Shown here piece by piece: positions 45,449 to 53,782 of a stretch of 64,000 bases of DNA. The notes beneath the pieces are model-generated. The model was not told the origin of the DNA. It was given only the letters and a program-made list of their open reading frames with translations, and did not search any database. Position numbers and translations under genes: made by a program. The stretch covers positions 1 to 64,000 of the forward strand of contig NZ_CP050699.1 in assembly GCF_005116675.2 (NCBI RefSeq), read 5' to 3'. This DNA comes from Desulfosediminicola ganghwensis (lineage in GTDB: Bacteria > Desulfobacterota > Desulfobulbia > Desulfobulbales > Desulfocapsaceae). Within the stretch, counting starts at the first letter, position 1. Every line of letters begins with the position of its first letter.

Positions 45449-46708
45449 ATGGACATTGAACTCAAATACGGCACCGGGAAAATTGAATTACACGTACCAG
45501 AGATGGTAGAAGTGACGATTCTGGAACCACAGGCAAGAACTCCTGTAGCCTCAGTTCAGGAGGCGTTGCAGAATGCTCTGGCCGCAATTCAACCGTGCCA
45601 TCCCTCTTTTATGCAACACCGCAATAAAGAGTTCAGTGCCGCAATTGCAATCCCTGACGAGACCCGGGCATTACCAACGTCGGAAATACTTGCCGGCCTG
45701 TATGACTGGCTTCTCAGCTCTATTCCTTATTTACAGCCTGGGCGGATTACCATCGTTATAGGCGGTGGCCTGCAGTCGCAAGACGCGCAGACCGATATAA
45801 GCAAACTCGTTCCGGCTCATATCATCAGCAATTGTAAAATCATTCGCCATAATGCAAGCAAGAGCCAGGTCGCCGACTATGGGCGCACCTCAAACGGCAC
45901 TCCTGTCTATCTCAACCAGGCGTTTGCATCCGGAGATTATAAAATCGTTGTGGGTCAAATAGAACCACATCAGATTGCCGGCTTTACCGATAGTATGTCA
46001 GGCATGGTCATCGGATGCAGCAATGCGGCCACCATTGAGCATAATCACAGCCTGATGTTCGACGATAACGCCCGGGTTGGTCTCCTACACGGCAATCCTG
46101 TGCGTGAAGATCTGGATGAAGCGGGACGCTTGATCGATGTTGATTTCGCAGTCGATGTTGTTCTGGCCCCCAACAAAGAAGTCGTTGAAATATTGGCGGG
46201 ACCACCAGCAGACAATCTGGCCAAAGGGGCGAAAATCGCGGCGGATCTATATGGCGTCACTCTTGATGAGAAATTCGATATTGTTGTTGCAGGTTGCGGC
46301 GGGTACCCGAATGACATCAGTCTTTACACTGCACAAAAGGGCTTGCATCTCGCCTCCCAGGCAGTCAAGCCCGGTGGACATATCTTTCTGGTAACAGCGT
46401 TACCCCAAGGAGACGGCAAGGATATCTATTTTGATTACGTCTCTCAGTTCACAACTCCCGAAGAGGTATTGGCCGATTTCCGCAAGCAGGAATTCAATAT
46501 GGAAGCGCCCAAGGCCTATCTCTTTGGAAGGACCTTTTGCGAATTTGATGTGGCAGTTTACTCAAATCTCGACAAGGGAATCCTGAAAAAATGCCACCTG
46601 CGGGCCGCCAATCCATCGCAGGTTATCGCAGAGTGGCTTGAAAGCTATACGGACACCAAAAAAATTGGCGTAATCACCGACGCCGGGACAACCTATTTTC
46701 GCACCTAA
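45449..46708 (+). CDS. LarA-like protein lacking the cofactor-binding lysine
   Basis: 419 residues, LarA (DUF2088) fold. Compared with the canonical LarA at 31961, the catalytic histidines seem present (IIRHN, GQIEPHQIAGF) and so does the nickel-ligand histidine (NHS). The segment that should read SRKSILPG reads SMSGMVIG: the lysine that carries the nickel-pincer nucleotide is gone. It may hold the cofactor non-covalently, use another metal site, or catalyse another reaction. AAGGATACGA precedes the ATG. It is followed by a small membrane protein and a TRAP transporter, so its substrate is probably the imported acid. The family call is sure; activity is unknown. Confidence 0.85.
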   Translation: MDIELKYGTGKIELHVPEMVEVTILEPQARTPVASVQEALQNALAAIQPCHPSFMQHRNKEFSAAIAIPDETRALPTSEILAGLYDWLLSSIPYLQPGRITIVIGGGLQSQDAQTDISKLVPAHIISNCKIIRHNASKSQVADYGRTSNGTPVYLNQAFASGDYKIVVGQIEPHQIAGFTDSMSGMVIGCSNAATIEHNHSLMFDDNARVGLLHGNPVREDLDEAGRLIDVDFAVDVVLAPNKEVVEILAGPPADNLAKGAKIAADLYGVTLDEKFDIVVAGCGGYPNDISLYTAQKGLHLASQAVKPGGHIFLVTALPQGDGKDIYFDYVSQFTTPEEVLADFRKQEFNMEAPKAYLFGRTFCEFDVAVYSNLDKGILKKCHLRAANPSQVIAEWLESYTDTKKIGVITDAGTTYFRT

Positions 46709-46750
46709 AAGCTAGGTCCCGATGGGTTATTGGTAGATGATTGGCGTTGA

Positions 46751-46768
46751 AATGTAAACGTTTACATT
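46751..46768. promoter_or_regulatory. Perfect 18-bp LacI-type operator
   Basis: AATGTAAACGTTTACATT is a complete palindrome with central CG, the form recognised by LacI/GalR proteins. It lies 43 bases after the LarA-like stop and 120 bases before the small membrane protein. The LacI gene at 42268 is the obvious candidate binder. Confidence 0.7.
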
Positions 46769-46887
46769 GAGGTCGACCGAGGTCGTGTAACCGGCATTAA
46801 GAGCGTGACGTTGTACCCCTTGCGCTCATACTCGGCTCGTAAGTTATAAATTTCTGGGGCGTATTTCTAAAATGAATATGTGGAAAA

Positions 46888-47136
46888 ATGACAAGCGAAA
46901 AAGACAAAGCTGAACAATCCAACGTTGGGAAAGTAGGTGTCATTCTATTTGCTATCTCTTTCGGCTTGTACGTACTGAACGTGCTGGTCGGAAAAGCATC
47001 AGTTGTTTACGGATGGGAGATTTTCCACCTGGGCAATGTGGGTGAATTCCTGCTGCTGTTCACGGCATCCATAGCATTTATCGTTGCCGCGTTACATTCT
47101 GAAGCGGTTTTGAAAAACCGAAAACTAAAAGGGTAG
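46888..47136 (+). CDS. Small two-helix membrane protein of the TRAP locus
   Basis: 82 residues. Two hydrophobic helices (about 15-35, VGVILFAISFGLYVLNVLVG, and 50-70, VGEFLLLFTASIAFIVAAL) are separated by a short loop, with charged ends (MTSEKDKAEQS, KNRKLKG). It ends nine bases before dctP, so it belongs to the same unit. It is too small to be a DctQ subunit, which is encoded separately. It could be an accessory to the transporter. I recognise no family. Confidence 0.75.
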   Translation: MTSEKDKAEQSNVGKVGVILFAISFGLYVLNVLVGKASVVYGWEIFHLGNVGEFLLLFTASIAFIVAALHSEAVLKNRKLKG

Positions 47137-47145
47137 GAGGATATT

Positions 47146-48300
47146 ATGAGTGAGAAAAAGCTAACCGATGGTCCAAAGTCAGTAGAACGCCGCCGTTTCA
47201 TGGAAATTACTGCTAAAGCTGGTTTTACCGCCGCAGTTGTTGCCATGGGAGCAGGTGTACTCGGTTCCAAAGAGGCCTCTGCTCAGGTTGTCAATGAGGA
47301 GAAAGAGCGCCAGAAGACGGCAAAGTACACCATGAATGTGGCCACAGCCTATAGACTCGGCGCGTCACGGACATACCCGATTATGCAGCTCGACTTCAAG
47401 GAAAACATCCAGAATGCCACCAACGGTCAGGTCTACGTGAAACTGGCTCCGGGCGGGCAGCTGGGTGCAGGCAGCGCGCTGGTCCAGAAGGTTCAGGCGG
47501 GCACCATCCAGGCCGCGCAACACTCCATTGCCAACTTCGCTCCTTTTGCCCCGGCAGCGGACGTTATCAACATCCCTTACTGGTGTGGCGAGAACCAGAA
47601 GTTTATAAATCTCGTTACCTCTGATGCCTGGAAACAGGAATTGGATCCTAAAATTGAAGCAAAGGGGTTCAAGGCACTCTGGTATGTATGTATCGATCCA
47701 CGCACCGTTGCCGTTCGCCAGGGCATCGACGGCCCGATCAGAACCCCGGACCAGCTGCGCGGTATCAAATTTCGGGTACCAGGTTCCAAAATCCTGCAGC
47801 AGTTCTATCAACTTATTGGCGCCAACCCCACCCCGGTCGCCTGGGGAGAAACCTCGTCTGCCATCAAGCAGGGTGTAGCAGATGCCCTCGACCCATCTGT
47901 TGAGGCATTGCTGGTATTCGGTTTTAAGGAAATCCTTTCAAGCGTTACCTTCAACGCTGCAGTACCTGATTCCCAGGTCTTTTCCTGTAACCTGAAATGG
48001 CTGAGGAGCCTGCCAATCGATGTTCAGGAAGGTATCGAATTCGCCTCAGAGATTACCAGCAGGCAGAACCTGGCCAAGGTGCCCGCGGCACGTAACTATG
48101 CCATGGCCGAGATGGCCAAAGCCGGTGTCGACTTCTATGTACCCACCGAGGATGAGATTGAGCAATGGGTTGCCAAGGCTGGTGCCCAGTTGCCTGCCTG
48201 GGATGCAATCAAGAAGGAACTGGTCGGCTCACTGGCCAATTTCGATAAATTGCAGGAAGCAGCGAATTCCTATAACAACTTCTACGTTCACGACATTTAA
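47146..48300 (+). CDS. dctP: TRAP transporter solute-binding protein DctP, Tat-exported
   Basis: 384 residues, periplasmic receptor. The N-terminus has a twin-arginine signal (ERRRFMEITAKAGF) and a hydrophobic stretch ending near ASA at residue 47, so it is exported folded. The DctP fold follows, including the conserved region around RGIKFRVPGSKI, in which an arginine usually binds the substrate carboxylate, and VAWGETSSAIKQGVADALD. AGGAGG precedes the ATG. A carboxylic acid ligand is expected; the identity is not known. It forms a set with DctQ and DctM. Confidence 0.92.
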   Translation: MSEKKLTDGPKSVERRRFMEITAKAGFTAAVVAMGAGVLGSKEASAQVVNEEKERQKTAKYTMNVATAYRLGASRTYPIMQLDFKENIQNATNGQVYVKLAPGGQLGAGSALVQKVQAGTIQAAQHSIANFAPFAPAADVINIPYWCGENQKFINLVTSDAWKQELDPKIEAKGFKALWYVCIDPRTVAVRQGIDGPIRTPDQLRGIKFRVPGSKILQQFYQLIGANPTPVAWGETSSAIKQGVADALDPSVEALLVFGFKEILSSVTFNAAVPDSQVFSCNLKWLRSLPIDVQEGIEFASEITSRQNLAKVPAARNYAMAEMAKAGVDFYVPTEDEIEQWVAKAGAQLPAWDAIKKELVGSLANFDKLQEAANSYNNFYVHDI

Positions 48301-48318
48301 AAACACGTAACATCTCGG

Positions 48319-48349
48319 AGTGACAGGTAGAAGCATTCTACCTGTCACT
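48319..48349 (+). repeat. 14-bp perfect hairpin between dctP and dctQ
   Basis: AGTGACAGGTAGAA (48319-48332), loop GCA, TTCTACCTGTCACT (48336-48349). With no T-run, it probably protects the dctP 3' end or partly stops transcription, giving more receptor than membrane subunits, a common need in TRAP systems. Confidence 0.65.
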
Positions 48350-48377
48350 TCACCGATTAGCGAATTGAGGCTGGTGT

Positions 48378-48899
48378 ATGCAATTTAATAAAATTATTAG
48401 AGAAATTGACAAGAATGGTGAGCGTTACCTACTTTTGCCTTTCTACACTTTAATTGTGCTCACGATTTCCATAGAAGTGCTCAGGCGTTCTCTACTCTCC
48501 TATTCATCAATATGGGCGGAAGAAGTTGCCAGATACGCCTTTATCTATGTGGCCTGGATTGGTGCCTCGTCTGCGATTAAGGAACGGGCTCACATCCGCA
48601 TTGATGTGCTCCTTCCCCTGTTCTCCCAGCGGATTCGCGGTTTCATCTTTCTCTTTGGCGATATTATCACCCTGATTTTGGCGATCCTCGCTATTTACTG
48701 GTCTATGGAACCTGTGCTTACCTCCATTCATTTTGACTCCGTCACCCACGGCTTACGGATCAGTCAAGCCTGGTTTCTGGCATCGGTTCCTCTTGGATTT
48801 TCCATGATGGTTGTCCGCCTTCTGCAATCGATGAAGCGGGATATTAGTGATTTGAAGGCTGGAAGACCAGTATTCGAAGGAAACAAACTTTTTGATTAG
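48378..48899 (+). CDS. dctQ: TRAP transporter small permease DctQ
   Basis: 173 residues, four membrane helices. The DctQ-type string YSSIWAEEVARYAFIYVAWIGASSAIKERAHIRIDVL is recognised by WAEEVARYAF and HIRIDVL. It links the receptor to the large permease in the inner membrane. GAGG precedes the ATG, and the gene is 11 bases before dctM. Confidence 0.9.
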   Translation: MQFNKIIREIDKNGERYLLLPFYTLIVLTISIEVLRRSLLSYSSIWAEEVARYAFIYVAWIGASSAIKERAHIRIDVLLPLFSQRIRGFIFLFGDIITLILAILAIYWSMEPVLTSIHFDSVTHGLRISQAWFLASVPLGFSMMVVRLLQSMKRDISDLKAGRPVFEGNKLFD

Positions 48900-48910
48900 G
48901 GGTAGAGGAA

Positions 48911-50221
48911 ATGTATTATGAACACTTGATGCAGGCACCTGTAATATCACTGGGATGGGAATTCTACCTACCCGTCATCGGAATGCTGATCATGATCCTG
49001 ATGGCGGTTCGGATCTGGGTCGTAATCGGGCTCGGTTCACTGGTGATGCTGCTGACCACCGGAGTTCTGCCCCCCACCTTGATGGGAGAGGCATTATTTG
49101 AGGGCATAGACTCATTCGCCCTCATTGCCGTGCCATTATTTATCCTGACAGGAGATGTCCTGGTTCGAACAGGGTTGTCAAACAAACTCCTGAATGTCGC
49201 TGAAGCGACCATGGGCTGGCAGAAGGCAGGCCTGGGCACATCCACCGTTTTAGGCTGTGGTTTCTTTGCCTGTATCTCCGGCTCTGATGCCGCCGATGCC
49301 GCAGCAATCAGCCGGATCACCATCCACAGGCTGGTAGAGAAAGGATACCCGAGGGGTTACGCCTGTGCACTGGTGGCAGCCGGCGCCTGTACCGGAATTT
49401 TGATTCCACCTTCCATCGCCTATATCATTATCGGTCTGGTACTTGGAATATCCGCCTCGACCCTGTTTCTTGCCGCAGCCGTACCGGGAGTGATGATACT
49501 GACCTCAGTGATGATTACCAACACGATCGTCAACAAATTTAAGCTCTACGAAAATTCGAATATCGGCTTCAGCTTCAAACACTGGCTGGCGGCAATTTAT
49601 GATGGTCGTTATGCGCTTCTTATTCCGTTTATAATCCTGGGTGGAATCTATTCCGGCATTTTCACCCCCACCGAATCGGCTGCCATAGCAGTAATGACAA
49701 CCATCTCTATCGGTTTCTTGCAGGGTACTCTGAAGATCGCTGATTTTCCTGAAATGCTTGAGACATCGGCCAAGGTGAATGGTGTTATCATCCCGATCAT
49801 CGCCATGTCCCATCCTCTGGCTCAGGTGCTGGCTTCTCTACAGGTACCACAGGCATTCGTCTTCTTCATGACCTCACTCACAACCAGTAAAGTACTGATC
49901 ATCCTTATCATGCTCTTTATTCTTATGGTTGCCGGCTGTGTTATGGAGACAACACCCAATATTGTTATCCTCTCGCCGCTGCTGCTCCCACTCGCATTGG
50001 AGATCGGTATGCACGAGATCCATTTCTGCATTTTTATGATTACTGCGTTGGGTATCGGTTTTATCACTCCCCCACTTGGGCTTAACCTCTTTGTGGTGTC
50101 GGGTGTTACCGGGACCTCGGTGCTGGAGATATCGCGATATGCCCTTGCTTTTGTGGCGATGATGTTGGTTGTGGTTTTGATCATTGCCTTTGTACCACCT
50201 ATTACCATGTGGTTAATCTGA
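48911..50221 (+). CDS. dctM: TRAP transporter large permease DctM
   Basis: 436 residues, about 12 helices. Typical DctM strings are GIDSFALIAVPLFILTGDVL, FFACISGSDAADAAAISRI, ILIPPSIAYIIIGLV and FTPTESAAIAV, given as parts. It moves the acid with sodium ions. Last gene of the unit; a terminator lies about 185 bases later. Confidence 0.92.
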   Translation: MYYEHLMQAPVISLGWEFYLPVIGMLIMILMAVRIWVVIGLGSLVMLLTTGVLPPTLMGEALFEGIDSFALIAVPLFILTGDVLVRTGLSNKLLNVAEATMGWQKAGLGTSTVLGCGFFACISGSDAADAAAISRITIHRLVEKGYPRGYACALVAAGACTGILIPPSIAYIIIGLVLGISASTLFLAAAVPGVMILTSVMITNTIVNKFKLYENSNIGFSFKHWLAAIYDGRYALLIPFIILGGIYSGIFTPTESAAIAVMTTISIGFLQGTLKIADFPEMLETSAKVNGVIIPIIAMSHPLAQVLASLQVPQAFVFFMTSLTTSKVLIILIMLFILMVAGCVMETTPNIVILSPLLLPLALEIGMHEIHFCIFMITALGIGFITPPLGLNLFVVSGVTGTSVLEISRYALAFVAMMLVVVLIIAFVPPITMWLI

Positions 50222-50403
50222 CCGGGAGTTATATAAGTGATAATCTGTAACCTTCTTCAGGCAGGGGCCGGATGACGGCAGGAAGAAGTATATAGAACGC
50301 TATACTTTTAAAATCAGAGAATTTTCCTTCCATTGACCAGAAATTTGTGGAAGGGGACAGGGTTCGGAATCTATTCGCCCCCTGAACAGTTTTCGAATAC
50401 CTG

Positions 50404-50435
50404 AGCCCGTTGGACCCTCCTCAACGGGCTTTTTT
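50404..50435 (+). terminator. Terminator after the TRAP operon
   Basis: AGCCCGTTG (50404-50412) / CAACGGGCT (50422-50430) with a 9-base loop and six T residues. The stem sequence is almost the same as in the tRNA-Pro terminator at 40268. Confidence 0.8.
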
Positions 50436-50499
50436 ATTACAGTAGCATTGCAATCCAACCAGGAACTGGCAGGCACTTTATGGCTGGCCGTGTCCGTTA

Positions 50500-52368
50500 C
50501 TACTTACCTGGTATTTCCCTCGGATCTGTCATGTTCTCCGGTCTTAGCAAGTCATCCAGCTCTTGCTGCGAAAGCAGTTCTTTCTCCAGCAATAATTCAT
50601 AAACGCTGGCACCAGTCTTTAACGCCTCTTTGGCAATTGCCGCAGACTGTTCATAACCGATAACAGGCACCATTGCCGTGATCAGGCCAATACTGTTTTC
50701 CACATATCCGCGACAGACATCCCGATTAGCTTCAATCCCGGAAATACAACGGGCGGCCAGAGTCACGCAGCCGTTTTTCAACACCATCATGCCGTGGAGC
50801 AGGTCGTAGGCAATTACCGGCTCCGCCATGCAGAGTTCAAGCTCACTCGCCTCCGCCGCCATGGAAACCACCATATCGTAGCCCATAACCTGATAACAGA
50901 TCTGGTTCACCAACTCCGGGATAACCGGGTTGACCTTGCCTGGCATAATGGATGAACCTGGCTGCATGGCCGGCAGATTGATCTCATTCAAGCCGCAACG
51001 CGGACCGGATGACATCCAGCGAAGGTCATTGCATATCTTGGAGATCTGCACCGCAGCCAGCTTGAGATTGGCAGACATCTGCACAAAAATAGAGGCATTT
51101 TGTGTGCCTTCCACCAGGTTTTTCGCCCTTCTGAGCTCAAAACCACTCACTTCTGCCAGCTTCTCAGTCACCAGGTTCGCGTAACCTGGAGGCGAGTTGA
51201 TCCCTGTGCCGATTGCGGTTGCCCCCATATTGATATCAAGCAGAGCATAGGCCGCGCGCTCAATGGACTTGATCGCCCCCTCGATCATCACCGCATAGGC
51301 ACTGAACTCCTGTCCCAGCGTCATCGGCACCGCATCCTGATTTTCGGTACGCCCCATCTTCAATACATCGCTGAACTCCTTCCCCTTTTCATCCAGAGCA
51401 TTTTTCAGATCTTCCATGGCTCTGATCAGACTTCGATTCGAGAGCAATACCGCAAGCTTGATAGCCGTCGGGTAGGCATCGTTGGTGGACTGGGAACAGT
51501 TGACATGATCATTGGGGTGCAGGTAACGATATTCACCTTTCCGCTTGCCCAGCAACTCCAGGCCACGGTTGGCAATCACCTCGTTGGCATTCATATTGGT
51601 CGAAGTACCGGCACCGCCCTGGAACATATCCACCGTAAAAAATTCGTGCAGCTTACCGGCTATAATCTCCTCGCATGCATCGCAGATCGCCCCCGCCTTT
51701 TTCTCATCAAGCATACCCAGTTCATGGTTGGCCATTGCTGCCGCTTTTTTAACCATGGCCAACCCTTCAATCAAATGATCGAAATTTTTAACCAACACGC
51801 CGGAAATAGCAAAATTCTCCATTGCCCGCTGGGTCTGCACTCCATAATAGGCGTGATCACTAATCTCACGCTGCCCCAGGGAGTCACTCTCAAGCCTGAA
51901 ACCGCTCATCTCGGCAATCTCGTGCTGGTTCTCATACAGGCGGGTTGAAAGTACCTTGAGCCTCCTGTTGATTCCCACTGCCACGCGCTCAACAATGCGA
52001 AAATAGATCTCTGGTTTCGACTTTTTATACTCATCCAGCTGTTTGCGGTTGATACGCCACACCACCGCACCTTCTCTGGTATACGCGCCGTTGCTGTGGG
52101 CATCATCTTCTAAAAATGCGCCTTCACTTATCAGGGATCCGGGTACCATCGTCGCTATATGCCGTGAAGCACCATGTAGCCCGCGAACCAGTTCAACCCT
52201 GCCCTCGAGCAGGATTCCAGCCCACTGCCTTGGTGTCGATTCCTGAAAGAGCCACTCATTGGCCACATACTCCCTCCGCTCTCCCTTTTCAAAAAAGAAC
52301 CGGATTTCTTCCTTGTTCAAGCCTGTAGCCTTCTTCACCTGTTGAAAAATCGCCTGCTCAATCTGCAT
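50500..52368 (-). CDS. aspA: Aspartate ammonia-lyase fused to a cyclic-nucleotide-binding domain
   Basis: 622 residues. Residues 1-150 form a Crp-like cNMP-binding domain (GILLEGRVELVRG, MVPGSLISEGAFL, VWRINRKQLDEY). Residues 155-622 form an aspartase of the fumarase/aspartase superfamily: STNMNANEVIANR, the HVNCSQSTND loop and the catalytic-serine loop PGSSIMPGKVNPVIPE. The reaction is L-aspartate to fumarate and ammonia, feeding fumarate respiration or C4 metabolism. E. coli AspA has no such domain, so allosteric control by a nucleotide or other ligand is likely (inference). The start at 52368 keeps AGGAG six bases ahead. The DcuA/B gene precedes it by 38 bases. Confidence 0.92.
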   Translation of the reverse strand: MQIEQAIFQQVKKATGLNKEEIRFFFEKGERREYVANEWLFQESTPRQWAGILLEGRVELVRGLHGASRHIATMVPGSLISEGAFLEDDAHSNGAYTREGAVVWRINRKQLDEYKKSKPEIYFRIVERVAVGINRRLKVLSTRLYENQHEIAEMSGFRLESDSLGQREISDHAYYGVQTQRAMENFAISGVLVKNFDHLIEGLAMVKKAAAMANHELGMLDEKKAGAICDACEEIIAGKLHEFFTVDMFQGGAGTSTNMNANEVIANRGLELLGKRKGEYRYLHPNDHVNCSQSTNDAYPTAIKLAVLLSNRSLIRAMEDLKNALDEKGKEFSDVLKMGRTENQDAVPMTLGQEFSAYAVMIEGAIKSIERAAYALLDINMGATAIGTGINSPPGYANLVTEKLAEVSGFELRRAKNLVEGTQNASIFVQMSANLKLAAVQISKICNDLRWMSSGPRCGLNEINLPAMQPGSSIMPGKVNPVIPELVNQICYQVMGYDMVVSMAAEASELELCMAEPVIAYDLLHGMMVLKNGCVTLAARCISGIEANRDVCRGYVENSIGLITAMVPVIGYEQSAAIAKEALKTGASVYELLLEKELLSQQELDDLLRPENMTDPREIPGK

Positions 52369-52406
52369 GTACATCTCCTATTAATAAGAGTTCCATTTCA
52401 TAATAA

Positions 52407-53714
52407 TTACAGAACAACACCACCGATCAGAAAGCCCAGAGCGACTGCGACTGTAATGGTCACTACACCTGGAATTAGAAAAGGGTGATCAAATACATAT
52501 TTTCCGATTCTGGTTGACCCTGTATCGTCAAACTCAACTGCCGCCAGGAGAGTCGGATAGGTCGGCAACACAAAAAGCGCGCTCACTGCGGCAAAGGCCG
52601 CTATAGCTGCGACAGGGCTGACTCCCAGAGCCAGTGCCGCCGGCATCAGGGCTCTGGTTGTAGCTGCCTGCGAATAGAGCAGCATGGCGGCAAAAAAGAG
52701 CACAACGGCCAGCAGCCAGGGTTTTGCTTCTAATAGATTTCCGGCAAAGATATTTATCTCATCGAGATGGGCTGCCACGAAAGTTGTGCCCAGCCAGGCC
52801 ACACCAAGTACACAGATACAGGCGCTCATTCCCGACTTAAAGGTGGCGGCATTGAGGATGTTTTTTGCCTCGATCTTACAAAGTAACGTGATCAGCGTCG
52901 CCGCTGAGAGCATAAAGGTGATAATGGCGTGATCACGAGCCAGGATAGGCTCCTTGATCAACCCCACCATGGGACTGATTGCCGTGGCATAGAAGACTAC
53001 ACCGATAATCGCCACACAAAAGATCAACACCGACCTTTTTGCTTCTTTGGTTATTTCGCGCCCCTTGTCACTGGCCGATTCGTCAGACACCAGCCCCTTG
53101 GCAAGTCTATCCTGATATACCGGGTCATCTGCCAGTTCTTTACCAAGAAAATTTGTTACCAATGCCCCGACCATTACCGCAATAAAGCTGCTGGGAATAG
53201 CGATGCTCAACAATTGCAGATAATCTACCCCGACCCCTTCAAGCTCAGCTGCAAAAAATACCACGGCGGCGGAAATAGGTGAGGCCGTTATAGCAATCTG
53301 TGAGGCCACAGTCGCGATGGCCAGCGGCCTGGAAGGTCTGATTCCCTCCCTCTTGGCTACCTCAGCTATAACAGGAAGGGTTGAAAAAGCGGTATGCCCG
53401 GTTCCTGCAAACATGGTCATTACGTACGTTACAACTGGTGCCAGAAAGGTGATGTATTTGGGGTTTGCCTTCAATACTTTTTCAGCCAGCCAAACCAGAT
53501 AATCGAGTCCGCCTGCTTCCTGCATTGCTGCGATTGCTGCGATCACTCCCATGATTATCAGAATAACATCCATGGGAATGGCACCAGGTTCAATACCGAA
53601 AACCACCGCCAGAGTCAGCACACCAAAACCACCGGCAAAGCCAATACCGATACTGCCAATCCGTGCCCCCAACCAGATAAAAAACAGCACAACAAGCAAT
53701 TCAATAATCCACAT
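52407..53714 (-). CDS. dcuA: Anaerobic C4-dicarboxylate transporter (DcuA/DcuB)
   Basis: 435 residues, about ten helices. Family strings include GARIGSIGIGFAGGFGVL, MQEAGGLDYLVWLAEKVL, FAGTGHTAFSTLPVIAEVA and SPISAAVVFFAAELEG. Dcu carriers exchange aspartate or fumarate for succinate under anaerobic conditions. It sits upstream of, and in the same unit as, the aspartase fusion, as in E. coli (aspA-dcuA). Whether it is DcuA or DcuB cannot be decided by eye. GGGG precedes the ATG. Confidence 0.9.
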   Translation of the reverse strand: MWIIELLVVLFFIWLGARIGSIGIGFAGGFGVLTLAVVFGIEPGAIPMDVILIIMGVIAAIAAMQEAGGLDYLVWLAEKVLKANPKYITFLAPVVTYVMTMFAGTGHTAFSTLPVIAEVAKREGIRPSRPLAIATVASQIAITASPISAAVVFFAAELEGVGVDYLQLLSIAIPSSFIAVMVGALVTNFLGKELADDPVYQDRLAKGLVSDESASDKGREITKEAKRSVLIFCVAIIGVVFYATAISPMVGLIKEPILARDHAIITFMLSAATLITLLCKIEAKNILNAATFKSGMSACICVLGVAWLGTTFVAAHLDEINIFAGNLLEAKPWLLAVVLFFAAMLLYSQAATTRALMPAALALGVSPVAAIAAFAAVSALFVLPTYPTLLAAVEFDDTGSTRIGKYVFDHPFLIPGVVTITVAVALGFLIGGVVL

Positions 53715-53782
53715 AATATCCCCACAAAATCTCTTGAGTATTTGGTAAATTAACTTGGATAACTTTTGTTACTCACACCCGT

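Noticed and set aside
50361-50400. tRNA-like T-arm (GGTTCGGAATC) before the TRAP terminator
   Set aside because: No acceptor, D or anticodon arms can be formed; chance similarity.
51100-51948. 282-codon plus-strand frame inside the aspartase fusion
   Set aside because: Antisense shadow of a strongly conserved enzyme.
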